Numbered from the stretch's first letter, positions 20,440-31,822 are shown. The stretch is DNA of 64,000 nucleotides from Isochrysis galbana (GCA_018136815.1 CM030932.1:5866407-5930406); one strand, 5' to 3'. The notes: generated by a model from the sequence alone, not told the origin. Translations and numbers: made by a program.

Positions 20440-20781
20440 TCACTCATAATTAACAGATGCTATCAGAGCGTGTTCAAGGGTCTCATCACCCTGAGACGCC
20501 TTGAGGTCATCATGTAGCTTGCCGGCTTTGGAGAACATGCGCTCAACGCCCGCCGAGCTAGCCGGGCGACCCAAGTATTGTCGAGCCATCTTCACTAAGG
20601 TAGGCAGTCCCGCTGGCCGTCCGGTCGCAGGATCTGCTGGGAGGCCATGATCGCGCGCCTTCCACCAAGCTAGCAAGTCCAAGTCGAGATTCAATTCCGC
20701 TGGGAGAGCCAGGTACTTCTCTAGATCATCCTGCTCGTTGTGCTGCCACAACGAGGCATCAGAGGCAGCAGCTCCCGGCAT
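20440..20781 (-). pseudogene. hAT transposase C-terminal fragment
   Basis: 113 residues. DDLEKYLALP, then LAWWKARDHGLP, and the dimerisation signature ASSAGVERMFSKAGKLHDDL followed by LEHALIASVNYE are typical of the hAT C-terminus. The DNA-binding and catalytic parts are missing, replaced by the tandem repeat upstream. Confidence 0.82.
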
Positions 20782-20818
20782 GTCAAGCGTGGGGGCAAGC
20801 GGGGTGGCAAAGATTGAA

Positions 20819-21345
20819 CTGGCAAGTCCGTTGCCGAGTGCGAGTGCACTTTTCGCAGATTTAGATTTGGCAGGGGGGAGAAGGGGGGGGGAACGGGGGG
20901 AAGGGGGGGGGGGGGCGATGGAGTGGCTGGGGGCTGGGGGCTGGGGACGCGGTTCTAATTTCTAACTTTAGCACGGTCCTAGATATCTAGATATCTACTG
21001 GCAAGTCCGTTGCCGAGTGCGAGTGCACTTTTCGCAGATTTAGATTTGGCAGGGGGGAGAAGGGGGGGGGAACGGGGGGGAAGGGGGGGGGGGGCGATGG
21101 AGTGGCTGGGGGCTGGGGGCTGGGGACGCGGTTCTAACTTCTAACTTTAGCACGGTCCTAGATATCTAGATATCTACTGGCAAGTCCGTTGCCGAGTGCG
21201 AGTGCACTTTTCGCAGATTTAGATTTGGCAGGGGGGAGAAGGGGGGGGAACGGGGGGGAAGGGGGGGGGGGGGGCGATGGAGTGGCTGGGGACTGGGGGC
21301 TGGGGACGCGGTTCTAACTTCTAACTTTAGCACGATCCTAGATAT
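20819..21345 (+). repeat. three tandem copies of a 179-bp unit
   Basis: Copies start at 20819, 20998 and 21177 with CTGGCAAGTCCGTTGCCGAG. Each holds G-runs, GGCTGGGGACGCGGTTCTAA, and ends CTAGATATCTAGATATCTA. The first copy begins just upstream of the transposase fragment, so the block was probably amplified inside the element. Confidence 0.92.
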
Positions 21346-21520
21346 CTAGATATCTTAGATATCTAGATATCTAGGCCGAAAAATCCACTATCTATATCTA
21401 GGTGGATAGCACCAGGGCACTATCTGTGTCTAGGTGGATAGCTCCAAGGCACTATCGACTTCTATCTAGATAGTGCTCGTCAGGGGTAATTCAACTTCAA
21501 CGCCTTACATGACACATGAT

Positions 21521-22458
21521 CCTAGATGGGAAATACGTATTCACCGTATTTGGACGAAGGCCAAATACAGACCGTATTTACCGTATTTGAAACTGCCTCA
21601 ATATGACCCTCCGTATTTGGACGGTGGCGCAGGCGCGCGCGTCGAAAGTCCCCACGCCATGATCTTGTTTTGGTCTCATAGGCCGGGGGGCCTAATGGGA
21701 GGGTGAGGAGCGAGCAGATTATTAGAGAGGAGCTGTGGGGAAGGAGAGATGGCTGGATAGGGCGCTATACCCATGCGCTAGGCATGGGCAGCGCCGCCAC
21801 CTCAGGGCATGTCCTCCCTCTGTTTGGTCATATGTTGAGATGTTGAGATGTTTTGTGCCTACAACCTACAACAGAGGACAGAGGAGGACGAGGGGGTTTG
21901 TGCTGCTTGGGTTAAATGCAGTAGGAAGAGGGAGTGAGCGAGCAGAGTGAGAGGGGGAGTCAAGCGTTGAATGAAGGCCCATGGATGGCCCATGGCAGGG
22001 CACCGAGTTGTAGGTTCCTGTGGTGCACAAGAGTGGGGTGGGAAGGAGAATTGTGTCAGCAATGGGCAATGGGCATTGCTGCATTGTTTGTTTGCGCAAT
22101 GCAGCACCGCTGCAGCCATGCGTCATGCGCGCAACGAGCGCGGATCGCGCGAGGCACGGTCAGGGTTGGGGTTCAGGATGGGGTACGCGCTCCATCTACA
22201 TTCTCACATGCTCTCATCATGATGAGATGATGGGTGAAGGGGAAGGGGGGGCGGGGGGGGAGAGGGCGTTGGCGCTGGCGCTAGGGCAATATATGGCATA
22301 TGCTGGCGATTGGCGACGGGGGAGGCTTGGGGAATGGGAGCCCCCCCCCGGTACTGTATTTGGTACCGTATTTGGCTGTATTTGGACGAAGGCCAAATAC
22401 AGACTGTATTTACCGTATTTGGAAGCCCCCTCACCGTATTTCCCATCTACCACCTAGG
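21521..22458. mobile_element. TIR element with 8-bp target duplication CACATGAT
   Basis: 938 bp flanked by CACATGAT at 21513-21520 and 22459-22466. Left end CCTAGATGGGAAATACG; right end read inward CCTAGGTGGTAGATGGGAAATACG, the same apart from a 7-bp insert. Subterminal CCGTATTTGG motifs repeat at both ends (21548-21615, 22360-22440). No transposase is present. Its left target duplicate overlaps that of the hAT element to its left, so it inserted beside it. Confidence 0.85.
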
Positions 22459-22466
22459 CACATGAT

Positions 22467-22776
22467 GTCCCATGATTGACGGAACGACACCTTAGTTGCG
22501 CGTGTGGCAAGAATATTAAGCCTTTCTTTTCTGTTGTGTATTCCACAGTCCTTGAAACAGTATTTGAACTACTCGCCCGAGCGCTCATTCACCCTCGCCC
22601 TTTCAACGACCCTCAAACCTCAAATAACGCTGTAAAAGCTCTTACTATCCACCAGTCTCTACAAAACTAGAGCGCGCGCGACTCCATCGGATGTTTGGAT
22701 GTTTGGATGACCGGTTGTTGTTCGGGCGCAGGCGCGTTGCTGCCGATCGCGACGAGGGACGGGCAGAGCGACAAAC
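22467..22776. other. repeat end then intergenic sequence
   Basis: 22467-22492 is the end of the GTTCCGTCAATT-type repeat (ATTGACGGAACGACACC). The remainder has no recognisable feature. Confidence 0.4.
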
Positions 22777-23379
22777 ATGGGCTTCCAGCAAGACACGCCA
22801 TCCCCTAGGCCGACCCGGAGTCTTCCAGCTTGGGGTCTTGGACCTACGCCCCCAAGAATAGCGTACGCAAACGATGACATTGCAGAAGGTCAGATAGGCC
22901 GGTACGAGCATTTTATCCCAAGTTGTCCAGATTCAGACTTGCCAAACGCTTTTGTACGTTCTGCAGAGAAACAGGATGCCCAGGAAGACCGTCGTTTTGC
23001 TCTCATAGCTGACCGACAGCATCAGCAAGAGGACCGAATCCTAGGATATGTCACTCAGTCAGGTGACTACATGCGGCGGTCCCAAGAAAGTATGAGGGCT
23101 ATGTTGGATGAGCATTGCCGACTTCAATCAAATCAAAAAGCTCAAGCCCAAGCCAACGAGGCTCGTCTAGTAGCACACAACCTTGAATATGCGTCCGCCG
23201 TAGAACGAACTTACCATATTCGTGCTGATTTGCGAGCGCGAGAGCAAGCTGAAGCAGCTGAGGCCAACCGCAGGGCGATCGAGGAAAAGCAACAGCGCAA
23301 GTTGCAAGAGCGGCTAGAGGAACAACGTCTACATGCGAGTAGCAATTTTATGGATCGTTTTGGAGCATCACTGAAATGA
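22777..23379 (+). CDS. hypothetical coiled-coil protein
   Basis: 200 residues. The first ~40 are Pro-rich (PSPRPTRSLPAWGLGPTPP); residues 65-190 are Glu/Gln/Arg/Ala-rich with heptad character (QEDRRFALIADRQHQQEDR, AEAAEANRRAIEEKQQRKL), so mostly a coiled coil. I do not recognise a family. Codon use is even and not GC-skewed, unlike the spurious frames nearby. A second open frame (23396-23623, 75 residues, ending YLLLERGQSRK) follows 16 bp later in another frame and could be its continuation through an intron or an old frameshift. It may belong to a mobile element, given the setting. Confidence 0.5.
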   Translation: MGFQQDTPSPRPTRSLPAWGLGPTPPRIAYANDDIAEGQIGRYEHFIPSCPDSDLPNAFVRSAEKQDAQEDRRFALIADRQHQQEDRILGYVTQSGDYMRRSQESMRAMLDEHCRLQSNQKAQAQANEARLVAHNLEYASAVERTYHIRADLRAREQAEAAEANRRAIEEKQQRKLQERLEEQRLHASSNFMDRFGASLK

Positions 23380-23395
23380 CAACTTCATTCACATT

Positions 23396-23623
23396 GTGTT
23401 CGGATGGACAACTGCATGTCGTAATCAGGAAGACGATGTAAACCGAGCAATTTTACGGCAGTGGAGGGCTGCTTGTACCGTTGAAGCCATCCGGGTACAG
23501 TTCACAGACGCTAAAGCAAGCAAGGTGCAAGTCTTGGGTGAAGTCATGCATGACCAAGGTCTTGGCGTTGTGGCTAGCGGCTCAAACTACCTCCTCCTAG
23601 AGCGAGGACAAAGTAGGAAGTAA
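23396..23623 (+). CDS. hypothetical small ORF
   Basis: 75 residues including DDVNRAILRQWRAACTVEA and GVVASGSNYLLLERG. The sequence is complex and coding-like but matches no family I know. It lies close behind 22777-23379, so the two may be parts of one gene. Confidence 0.35.
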   Translation: MFGWTTACRNQEDDVNRAILRQWRAACTVEAIRVQFTDAKASKVQVLGEVMHDQGLGVVASGSNYLLLERGQSRK

Positions 23624-23639
23624 AAACCTAAAGGATGAA

Positions 23640-23717
23640 GATTATTCATTATCGCGCTCTACTTGCAAGCACTAGTGCTATTCATTATCGCGCTCTACTA
23701 GCAAGCACTAGTGCTAG
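23640..23717 (+). repeat. 38-bp tandem duplication
   Basis: ATTCATTATCGCGCTCTACT followed by a GCAAGCACTAGTGCT tail, twice in a row. Not coding. Confidence 0.8.
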
Positions 23718-24075
23718 CTAGGCCTGGGCCCAAAGTCGCGTTCCGTCGAAAGAGGACCAGGTGGTAGTTTTGTTTTTGCTTAGAATGTTATGTTTTCGCA
23801 GATACGGTTAAGATGGAATTGGGGGACGCCGTGCGTGCGCATAGCAACTTTTTCTCCACGGTGCCCTTGTGGCCTGTGGTACCCGAGGCACACGATTACG
23901 TGAACAGGCAATATAACATAAGTCAGGTGTGATGAGTTGCAATCACCCAGGTGTAGCCCGGTCACTCACTAGGGGGGTGCGGAGGGCGAAATCGGTAATG
24001 GGCAAATGGAGGCCTAAAGAAGCTTTCTATACGTTCTGGTATGAGAGCGATTTGCAAAAAAATGGGGGGTCCCGC

Positions 24076-24414
24076 CGAGCGCGCTGGCGGCGCTCTGGTG
24101 TTGATCCAGTTGCACTGGGTGGCCCACCAGGCACAATATTCACAAATGCCGCCCTTGCAGCTACGCCAATTGGCCCAGCCGGCCGCGTGCACTGCGCCGA
24201 AATCGGCCACGCCCCCAGCTTCAACGCTACCATCACGATGCCGTGACGATACGCGCGAGTGCCCAACTTTGAGCCGGCACCGAGCGCGCTGGCGGCGTTT
24301 TGGTGTTGATCCCGTTGCACTGGGTGGCACACCAAGCACCATATTCACAAATGCCACCCTTGCAGCCACGCCAATCGCCGCAGCCGGCCGCGTGCACCGC
24401 GCCGAAATCGGCCA
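24076..24414 (+). repeat. two units (205-bp period) of a satellite-like repeat
   Basis: Units start at 24076 and 24281 with CGAGCGCGCTGGCGG, followed by GTTGATCC.GTTGCACTGGG, and end CGCCGAAATCGGCCA. Related diverged units lie at 16120, 31465, 33100-33600, 40960 and 43880. Confidence 0.8.
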
Positions 24415-24659
24415 CGCCCTAAAAATCGATAATAGATAATAGGGTATGTGAATATTGTTGTATAAATGAAAATGACTTTGGACATTTGATGGCTCCATTC
24501 GATTGATGTCCCATAATTGACGGAACGACACCTCACGTCAATAATCTTCCTTTTACAAATTTCTTTTTAGTTTGGTTGGCTTCTCGATTCTCAAGCTTGT
24601 CACAAGTTCGGGTCTTCTCTACAAAAGCACACAACCTACAACCTACGCCTACGCATCCT

Positions 24660-25919
24660 TAACACATCCATCCCCCGAAAGTCTCAACTATCAATAAACT
24701 TATAATCACGACCGGAAGGGCGTGTTTACCGCCCAGAGGGAGTCCCGTGCGTAGCACCCTTTTTCTTTTTGCTTCTTTTTCTTTAGGGTGCAAGTGCAAG
24801 AACAAGAACCGGGTCTGTCTGTCCGAATAAATATCGCCAGGGGGGCACCGTTCCCCCCGCGCGGAAGCGGGGCCTCTTACAGTGTGAGAAAAAGTCCCGC
24901 TGGGGGACAATAAGAAAAAACTGGGCTCAAGCAGACAAGTCCCCGGCACCCGGGGAGAGCCGCGAGAGGCGAGGCCGGAGAGGAGAATTCTCTCGGGGGA
25001 GGATTAGAGAGGGTGAGGGCCTGGCGAAACAACTGTAATGCAGCGACCGGGAAACGTAAGTTCTCTGTCGTTCACCGACAAATGATTGGACAACTCCACG
25101 ATAGATAGATTTATTTCTCATAAACATATCATTAAATTATGTTACGAATGGTGCCCCCAGCGCCCTTTCAAACATGCCACAGACACTAGAAATCAGGCTC
25201 TAGACGCGCACATATGGACTGCCTGCGCGTCGCCATGCGGCGCACAGACAGTTCATACACATATCTTACGAATACACACGCGCACTGCCCCCCCAATTCG
25301 ACCCCTTCGAGCCCTGTAGCCGATCTGCTGACCGGCCGCGCCTGCCGAGAGAGACGCCAACTCTGACTTTTCTGCCAGGGAAGCTTGCTGCGAGGCGGGT
25401 GTGGGCTAGGGCGGGGTCAGGTGCTGGGTATGGCACACCCAGGCCAAGGCCGGGAGGGGGGCTCGCGCTGCGCGCGCGCTGCTCGCACCTGGCTTCTGGC
25501 GCTCGTCTGCGCGCTGCGAAGGGGGGGAGTGCGAGAACGACCTGGAGGCGAGCGCGGCGAGCGTGAAGGGGCACATCGCGGCAGGCAGCGTGGGGGGGAC
25601 TTACCACTGGTGTTGGCCGCGCGAGTATACCCCTGTGGCAAGCTGGGCTGCCAGAGCAAGGAGTGGGGGAAGTTAGGGGGAGGGGAGCGGCGCGCGGCGG
25701 GCCTCCGCGGCCGCTGCAGCGGCCAAGTCCCCGGCACCCGGGGAGATAGCCGTTGGAGCGAGCCCTTATTGTCACCTTTTGGTACCAGAATCCGATCCTT
25801 CCCCCCGCGCGGAATACAATACATATGAGAAAAAGTAAAAAGACGCCACTCGCTATGCTGCTCTGCGCTGCGCGCTCGCCACTCCTTGCCCCACCCCCCA
25901 CCCCCTCCTGGCCCTGCCC
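24660..25919. other. repeat-rich stretch, no convincing gene
   Basis: A GTCCCCGGCACCCGGGGAGA block occurs at both 24930 and 25728, and CCCCCCGCGCGGAA at both 24855 and 25803, so the stretch looks internally duplicated. Long frames on either strand (25266-25937) are GC-driven Arg/Pro/Gly products. Confidence 0.45.
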
Positions 25920-26111
25920 ATGGACCCCACCGCGCATTACAATGCCGCTCTGCGTGAGCTGGCCGTCGCGCGAGTGCGGCAGTTCCGGAGCGATCGCCGC
26001 CTGCGCGGCCGCCCGCCCGCGCCCGAGCCCATGATGGCCGCCCTTGCGTTCACCCAGTCCGCCCTACGCCTGCCCCAGCACCGTGACCGCCTCCTGCAGC
26101 TGCTCCACAGG
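25920..26111 (+). CDS. possible exon upstream of the cargo ORF (copy A only)
   Basis: MDPTAHYNAALRELAVARVR onward, a helical Ala/Arg/Leu-rich frame ending at LLHR with a plausible donor (CACAG|GTGGCA). It is absent from copies B and C, so it may be host sequence or a lost 5' exon. No family recognised. Confidence 0.3.
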
Positions 26112-26346
26112 TGGCAGTGTGGCGAGCACGCATGTGATTGCCACTCATCATGCGCACGGCGTGCGCCTGCCGAAACCCTTTATGCGCATCCGTGACGGCG
26201 TGCGGAAACTTCCATGCACACGCACGGCGTCCCCGCGGGGGGACCGATCCACACGCATCTGGCGAAACTCCAGGGTCCTCCTCCCAGACTTCATCCCCCG
26301 CTTCACTCTCCTCTTCCTCCTCCACAACCCTCCTCGCTCCTTCGAC

Positions 26347-26931
26347 ATGGGCCAGTACTTTGTCTACATCGCCAAGCGACTCGGTCACCGCACCTACGAG
26401 GAGATCCGCACCCCAGCCTTCAGGTTCTGCGAACACATGGAGGAGGGCATGGGCGGTGCCATCCTGGCGATGCTGCTCGTCACAGCCTCCGGCATGGGCC
26501 GTGGATGTGGAGACTTCCGCGTGGATTTGGCCAAGGAACGCTACCCGTCGATGTGGGCACTCATCGAGCCATACATGGGCCGTTGGTGCAAGGCACAGCT
26601 CATGCTCGTCGGCGACTACTCCGACGAGTACGACAAGATCCCAATCCCAAAGACCAGATAAATTGGAGAGGAGGCCGCCGTCGCGTACCTCTGCATGGAA
26701 TACATCATGGCGGTCGCGTACGCTGAAACGAATCCCATGGTGCAAGTGCGCCGAGCAGCTGGCAAATTCTACATGCAGAACCAGAAGGCCGCCATCGCAC
26801 GCATCACGGACCTCGCCATCCAAGATCAGCCAAGCGACATCGTCGCCTGCCAGGAGAACGACATTGACAATAGGATCGAGGAGGAAGGGTGTGAGAAAAA
26901 GACGAAGAAGATGAAAACTCAGCCTGCGTAA
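26347..26931 (+). pseudogene. cargo gene, copy A: MGQYF-type protein with in-frame stop
   Basis: 195 codons from the ATG of MGQYFVYIAKRLG to KKTKKMKTQPA, interrupted by TAA at 26659-26661 where copies B and C have TAC. Core segments are RGCGDFRVDLAKERYPSMW and MGRWCKAQLMLVGDYSDEYD. From memory, this order (MGQY start, RGGGDF, then RWAGD.I..VGDY) resembles a widespread uncharacterised family found in bacteria and fungi; no function is known to me. The C-terminus is Lys-rich. The ATG is chosen because similarity upstream breaks frame between copies while MGQYF onward stays in frame. Confidence 0.65.
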
Positions 26932-27157
26932 CTGGGGTTGCCAGGGGGTGCTGCGCACTGGCTGGAAAAAAAATACTGTGTTAAAGACGCGACATGCCGT
27001 GGTACCATTGAGTATGGGTATAATAACTAGCTTGTAATAATAATACTCATTGGAGGAATTGTTCAGACATTCCTACCTAAAACGGTGATACCTCACGCTA
27101 GAAATTCTGAGTGAAAACAAAACTATCACCTGGCCCTCTTTTGATGGAACGCGACTT

Positions 27158-27764
27158 GGATTCAAGTTTGAGCCAACCAATGCCAATGTTGCCAAAGGCG
27201 CTGAAGCGGCGGCTTGAAGTAGCTCAAGCATCACCCTCTAGGGTTTCAGCGCGGGTGATGGCGGCTAGTGTGGCAAGCGAGGCGTGTCGGCGCACCGAGC
27301 GAGCAGTTGCTCTGCGTGGGTCGGCCGCGCTGGTTGGCCCACTCACTGTACGTGGCAATGTGAAGTGCGGCTCCTAGGGCTGGAAAGTGACCGCAAGATT
27401 CGGAAGCGGTGTGAGAGAAGTTGAACTAGTGTGTGTGCATGTTTGTTCCACCACCTTTGTACTCCGTTTAGGGGGCTTAAAACGGCTTTAAAATGGCTCA
27501 AATGTACAAAAAATCCCATTTTTTCTCGCAGGGCTAGCGCCCCTGCTTTTGTCAAGATTCACACATGCCAGATGCCCCCCCCCCCGGAGCCGGAGCCCCA
27601 TGGATTTTCAAGGACACCGTCCTTAGTTCAAGGACAGAACTTTCTAACCGCTGAACCTTTAGATGTTTATATATTCACCGGCTAGCCACATTGCGAATGG
27701 CTATTGGAACCACAACCCACTTACACCGACAGACCAATAGACGCGTAAAAATTTGGTGAAGCCG
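27158..27764. other. intergenic, nothing recognised
   Basis: Only short frames and a C-run near 27575. It contains the 3' flank of the minus-strand ankyrin gene. Confidence 0.35.
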
Positions 27765-30597
27765 TCAAATCACTGACGGCGACGCCGTTTCAGGCTTATT
27801 CGTTTCGGCAGTCAAAGTCGACGATATCAATGTGGAAGTGCTCTCAAGCAGCATCGCAGTGTTGAAGTGTCCATTTTGACGCGCGATTTGTAACGCATCG
27901 AGACCTGCGGGGAGACAACCGCCGGGGGAAGGGGGATGCTCATAAGGCCAGACGTGATGGCAAGAAACTATTGTGGTATCGGTCACAGGGCACCATATAC
28001 CCTGATGCTCCATGCCCCAAACGGGACGTGGCAAAGCCAACCGTAGTGTATGGTGGTGGAGCCACGAGGGAATACATTCTCGCTCTGGAAATGTTGAGAC
28101 CATGGCCATAGGTTATTGACCATCACTCGACCGTCTCAGAGCAAATTGAGGGCAGGTCACGGGACTGGAATGCAAGCATGGGGGATACCATAGGCTAGGA
28201 CGTTGTGCGTGCAGGGTACCAAGCCAACTAGGCAACATCTACTTAGCGCGCACCCGCAGTAGGGTGCAAAATATCGGTGCGGGCGCCGGCATTCATCAAG
28301 AGACGGGCGCAATCAATATAGCCAGAGCTTGCTGCGACGCTCAGGGCAGACCATCCAACCTTCCCATCCGCGCTGAGAAGCGGTGGATCCGGGGAAGCCT
28401 TCGCCTACGAAAAGGGTGGGATTGGAAAACGTCAACACAATCCGTAGCCGCTCGGCCTCTTCTTAGAAGAAGCGTCATTGATGCATCACATGTGGTGGAC
28501 AAAGATGCATACCTCCAGAAGAAGTTCTACTATGGTTGCAGAACCATTTGCGCCGGCAAGCACCAATGCGGAACAACCAGGCCGGGTAGTCTGCAGGGAG
28601 CCATGCACGGCAATGATGTCTGGAGAAGCGCCAGCTGCGAGGAGCAATCTTACGGCACCCGGCCTGTTCTCTTGAGCGGCGAACATAAGTAGAGTGCGAC
28701 CCATTGAAGGTTCGAAAGCATCAACATCACCCCCCGCCTTCAACCATGCGTCCAGCTTGTCTGTCCACGTCCTCTCATCCTCAGGTGATCTACCCAATTG
28801 CATGAGCTCCTTTATGATGGAGAGAGGCGGAGAAGCCGATGCTGATGATGGCACCCCTTTTGAACCACTCGCCTTTAAGGTGGAAGGTGCAGGAGAGCGG
28901 CATGAAGATGAACTGCTACCGGCCTTCGAGCCCGATCGATCGACAGGGCTTTTCCCCACACGAACTGAACTTCGGTTGGCGTTTCGGAGGATTTCGGCGA
29001 TGCCACTATGCCCAGCTTTCTCTGCCAATTGAAGCCCAGAGTTGCCCTTGAGGTCCCGCACATCGCACGAAGCACCTGCCTGGAGAAGCGCGTTTACCAC
29101 CTCTGCGGATCCTGCCGAGGCCCCAGCAAGCAGTGGCGTGATGCCACGTTCATCGGCTGTGTTCGGCGAAGCTTTCGCCTCCAGAAGTATTGTGCATGTA
29201 GAAGCGTGACAACCTATTGCCGCTCGCAACAATGCGGACTGGCCGTGCATATCATGTTGTTCAAGATTAGCTCGGGCTTCCACAAGTAGTCTTACTACTA
29301 CATCTGAACCGGCTGAGGCGGCACGCACTAATAGGCTCCCGTGCTCATTGGTTGGTGCGACGGCGTCCGGATCACCACCTTGTTGCAACCAGACTGTTAC
29401 GAGCCCTGCATCCAGCAAGCCATCAGCTCCAGCCAACATGGGCGACAATACACGGGGCGATTTGCGCGCGTGCTGTGCCAGGACGACAGAGCGTGCATTC
29501 CCAGCGAGCTGCCGGATCTGTTGGCCCATTTTGTCAGCGAGTTCTCGTGCAGTTGAGCTGGACAGCCACTCAAGGTTCATGGCCTCCCGCCGATTCCTGG
29601 CGTCAATCACAGGGGCGGCTAATATGTCCTTGTTCAAGACCGAGAGTACGGCAGCGTGGCCTGCCTTGATTGCAATCTCATGCGCCGTCAATCCTATCGC
29701 CGAGTGCTTGAGAGAAAGGTCAGCATTTGCGTTAACTAACACCTTGACAACTTCAGCGTGGCCGAGAAATGCAGCCATATGCAACGCAGAGCCACCGTTG
29801 CCGTCAGTGGCGCCTATCGCAGCTCCTGCAGAGACCAGGCTCTTCACAGCAATGACCCTTCCACGGAGTGCAGCATACATGAGTGCGGTACATCCATGAT
29901 GATCTCGCACTTCAAGAGGCGCACCAGCAGTGATGAGCTCATTCACAACACCTATGCCCATCGGGCCTTGCGCTGCAGCCATCAGAAGTGTGCGGCCTCC
30001 AACATCGACAGCCCTGAGATTATCCGGTGAACTACGCAGCCAGGCGTCCACCTTGGAAATGTTGCCTTCAGCAGCCGCCTCCCGCACATCATTCGGGAGC
30101 AATACAGCACCATGAGGCTGCACATCGGCGTCCAGCACGGGCATGTAATAATTACTGCGCGGCATGAGTGCGCTACCCAACTGTTCTTCCGGGGGCTCAT
30201 CCCAGCGTGACTCTTTGGTTACAGGATGGTACCAGTACGGCTGTCCATTCGGAGCGATTGCCTTGCGCCACGTAATCTCCTCGTCGTTGGGCATGCCAGG
30301 TGCCGCCGTGGATCCCGAAGTCCCAGACTGAGAGATTGGTCCTGCCCAGCTTTGCTCACCTGACTGGCCCTCAAGGAGAGGAGCCGCCTCACGGACAAAT
30401 TGCTCCGTGTCCTCGGGGGCAAAGACCAGAGAACCGTCCTGCAATTTGATCTGGTATGGCGCGACACGTCCTTGTGGCCATGATGGATGTGCCCACCACA
30501 GCTGCACAACGACGCCTAGCAGCCACTTCTCATGGCACCAGCATTCTATGCGGTCGCCCACCTGGAAGCGCAAGCTGGGCCGCACCGCGTCGGCCAT
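27765..30597 (-). CDS. WW-domain ankyrin-repeat protein, three exons
   Basis: Exons (minus) 30597-28513, 28404-28254, 27904-27765; introns 28512-28405 (GTATGC...TCGTAG, 108 bp) and 28253-27905 (GTGCGC...CCGCAG, 349 bp); 791 residues. Each splice continues an ankyrin repeat: VELLLE|AKASPDPPLL, then HPTAG|LDALQIARQNGH across the second. N-terminal region 10-70 (VGDRIECWCHEKWLLGVVV...VAPYQIKLQDG) resembles a small beta domain found in many algal proteins. A WW domain sits at 106-138 (TWRKAIAPNGQPYWYHPVTK...WDEPP). About a dozen ankyrin repeats follow in two blocks with a Ser-rich linker near 555-600. It is probably a protein-binding adaptor, partner unknown. The open frame extends to an ATG at 30693; I prefer 30597 (ATGGCCGACGCG). 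Confidence 0.8.
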
Positions 30598-30709
30598 CGC
30601 ACGCGCCGCGCCCTCCCACCTGCACCCTTTTGTTTTGTGCTTGTGCGACGAGCCACGTTCATAGACAGCCAACTTTAACTTTAGTCTGCGCACGTGAATG
30701 CCAACGGTA

Positions 30710-31267
30710 GGGCGGTCAAACAGGGCTTTTAACTTCTAAGGGTGAAAGTTCACCAAGTCAAGATTGAAGTTTTATCACGAGATCGTTAGGGTATGCTACT
30801 GGTAATGGGTATATTAGGCAGAATCTAATGAGAAATATGCACATTTTCGACGCCATTTCCATTTGAACACACAGACCCGAAAATGAACATGTTTTATGTT
30901 TTCGCGCTCGTGCGAAATCGACCTCGACCACAAAAGACAAAAGAGCACCAGAGGTCAGAGGTCGCGCTGTGCGACTCGCATCTGCGTTCCCCGGGCACGG
31001 TGGCACGGTTACCCCCGGACAGGCAGTACAGAGCCCTGCGCGGGCGCACCGCGTCGCCGGCACCCTCCACCTCGCCCCTGCTGGCATCTGCTGCCTGCCT
31101 CTCGCGCGCATGCAGCATGCAGTGCGCGAGTGCGCGGCTAGCCGCGAGCCGTCAAAATGAGCGTCAGGTAGCCCCCCCCCCGAGCTTTTTTTATTGGGCA
31201 TCGCGCCACGGTCAAAAAATGCAGCCCAGCCCTTACTCATGTTTGAAAAAACCCTGTTTGACCGCCC
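30710..31267. mobile_element. TA-flanked MITE, GGGCGGTCAAACAGGG termini
   Basis: 558 bp flanked by TA (30708-30709, 31268-31269). The termini GGGCGGTCAAACAGGG are perfect inverted repeats. The right end matches the left end of the next element (31375) over ~80 bp, including TGGGCTGCATTTTTTGACCG. A TA duplication and a non-coding interior suggest a Tc1/mariner-type MITE. It begins about 110 bp upstream of the ankyrin start codon. Confidence 0.85.
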
Positions 31268-31464
31268 TATGCATGGTTAGCTTTGGCTTTGATGTTTGAT
31301 GTAGATGGGAGATAGAGATAGAAATAGGCCGTGTTTATTTACCGTGTTTATTGGCCGCAAGCCGCAGGCCAATAGGGCGGTCAAACAGGGGCTTTTTAAC
31401 TACTAGTAAGGGTTGGGCTGCATTTTTTGACCGTGGCGCGATGCCCAATAAAAAACCTCCCGGG

Positions 31465-31820
31465 ATCCAGGTGGATCATCGAAATCGGGCACGCAGCGCG
31501 CCCGGACTCAGTTCGAAGTTGGGCTCTCCGGGCCTCACTCGGCGACGGCTCAACGTCCAATGGGCTCAGCGGATGGCTGATTTCGACGAGGTTTCGGCGC
31601 GCGTCCCGCCCGATTGGCGTGACTGTGTGGGTGGCCCCTGTGTCCCTGTGTATTTGGTGTCTGGCGGGGCCCCCCATCCAGGTGGATCATCGAAATCGGG
31701 CACGCAGCGCGCCCGGACTCAGTTCGAAGTTGGGCTCTCCGGGCCTCACTCGGCGACGGCTCAACGTCCAATGGGCTCAGCGGATGGCTGATTTCGACGA
31801 GGTTTCGGCGCGCGGCCTGC
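31465..31820 (+). repeat. satellite-like ~210-bp tandem units
   Basis: Units start ATCCAGGTGGATCATCGAAA at 31465 and 31676. The block continues on the other side of copy B (33141, 33344, 33537). Open frames reading through units (GLPDWRDCVGGPCVFG) are by-products of the repeat. Confidence 0.85.
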
Positions 31821-31822
31821 CC

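Larger units (their letters stand above)
20177..21507 (-). mobile_element. hAT element with 8-bp target duplication CATGACAC
   Basis: Flanked by CATGACAC at 20169-20176 and 21508-21515. Ends are TAAGGCGTGGAAC on the left and GTTGAACGCCTTA-type on the right (right reverse complement TAAGGCGTTGAAG), fitting the hAT terminal pattern YARNG. It contains a hAT transposase C-terminus on minus (20440-20781), a triplicated 179-bp block, and direct copies of a CACTATCTATATCTAGGTGG motif near both ends. Internally deleted and non-autonomous. Confidence 0.85.
23733..27157 (+). mobile_element. TIR cargo element, copy A (nested with other repeats)
   Basis: Left end AAGTCGCGTTCCGTCGAAAG then AGGACCAGGTGG; right end, inverted, CACCTGGCCCTCTTTTGATGG then AACGCGACTT at 27127-27157. 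Near the left end is the subterminal block (GACGCCGTGCGTGCGCAT, TGTGATGAGTTGCAATCACC) shared with copy C and with 62820-63335. It carries the cargo ORF at 26347-26931. The 23947-25900 part contains other repeats, so the element is composite or decayed. No clear target duplication was found. Confidence 0.6.

Noticed and set aside
26044-26958. Long antisense and alternative-frame ORFs over the cargo gene
   Set aside because: The frame starting MGQYF is the one conserved in all three copies; the others change or break between copies.
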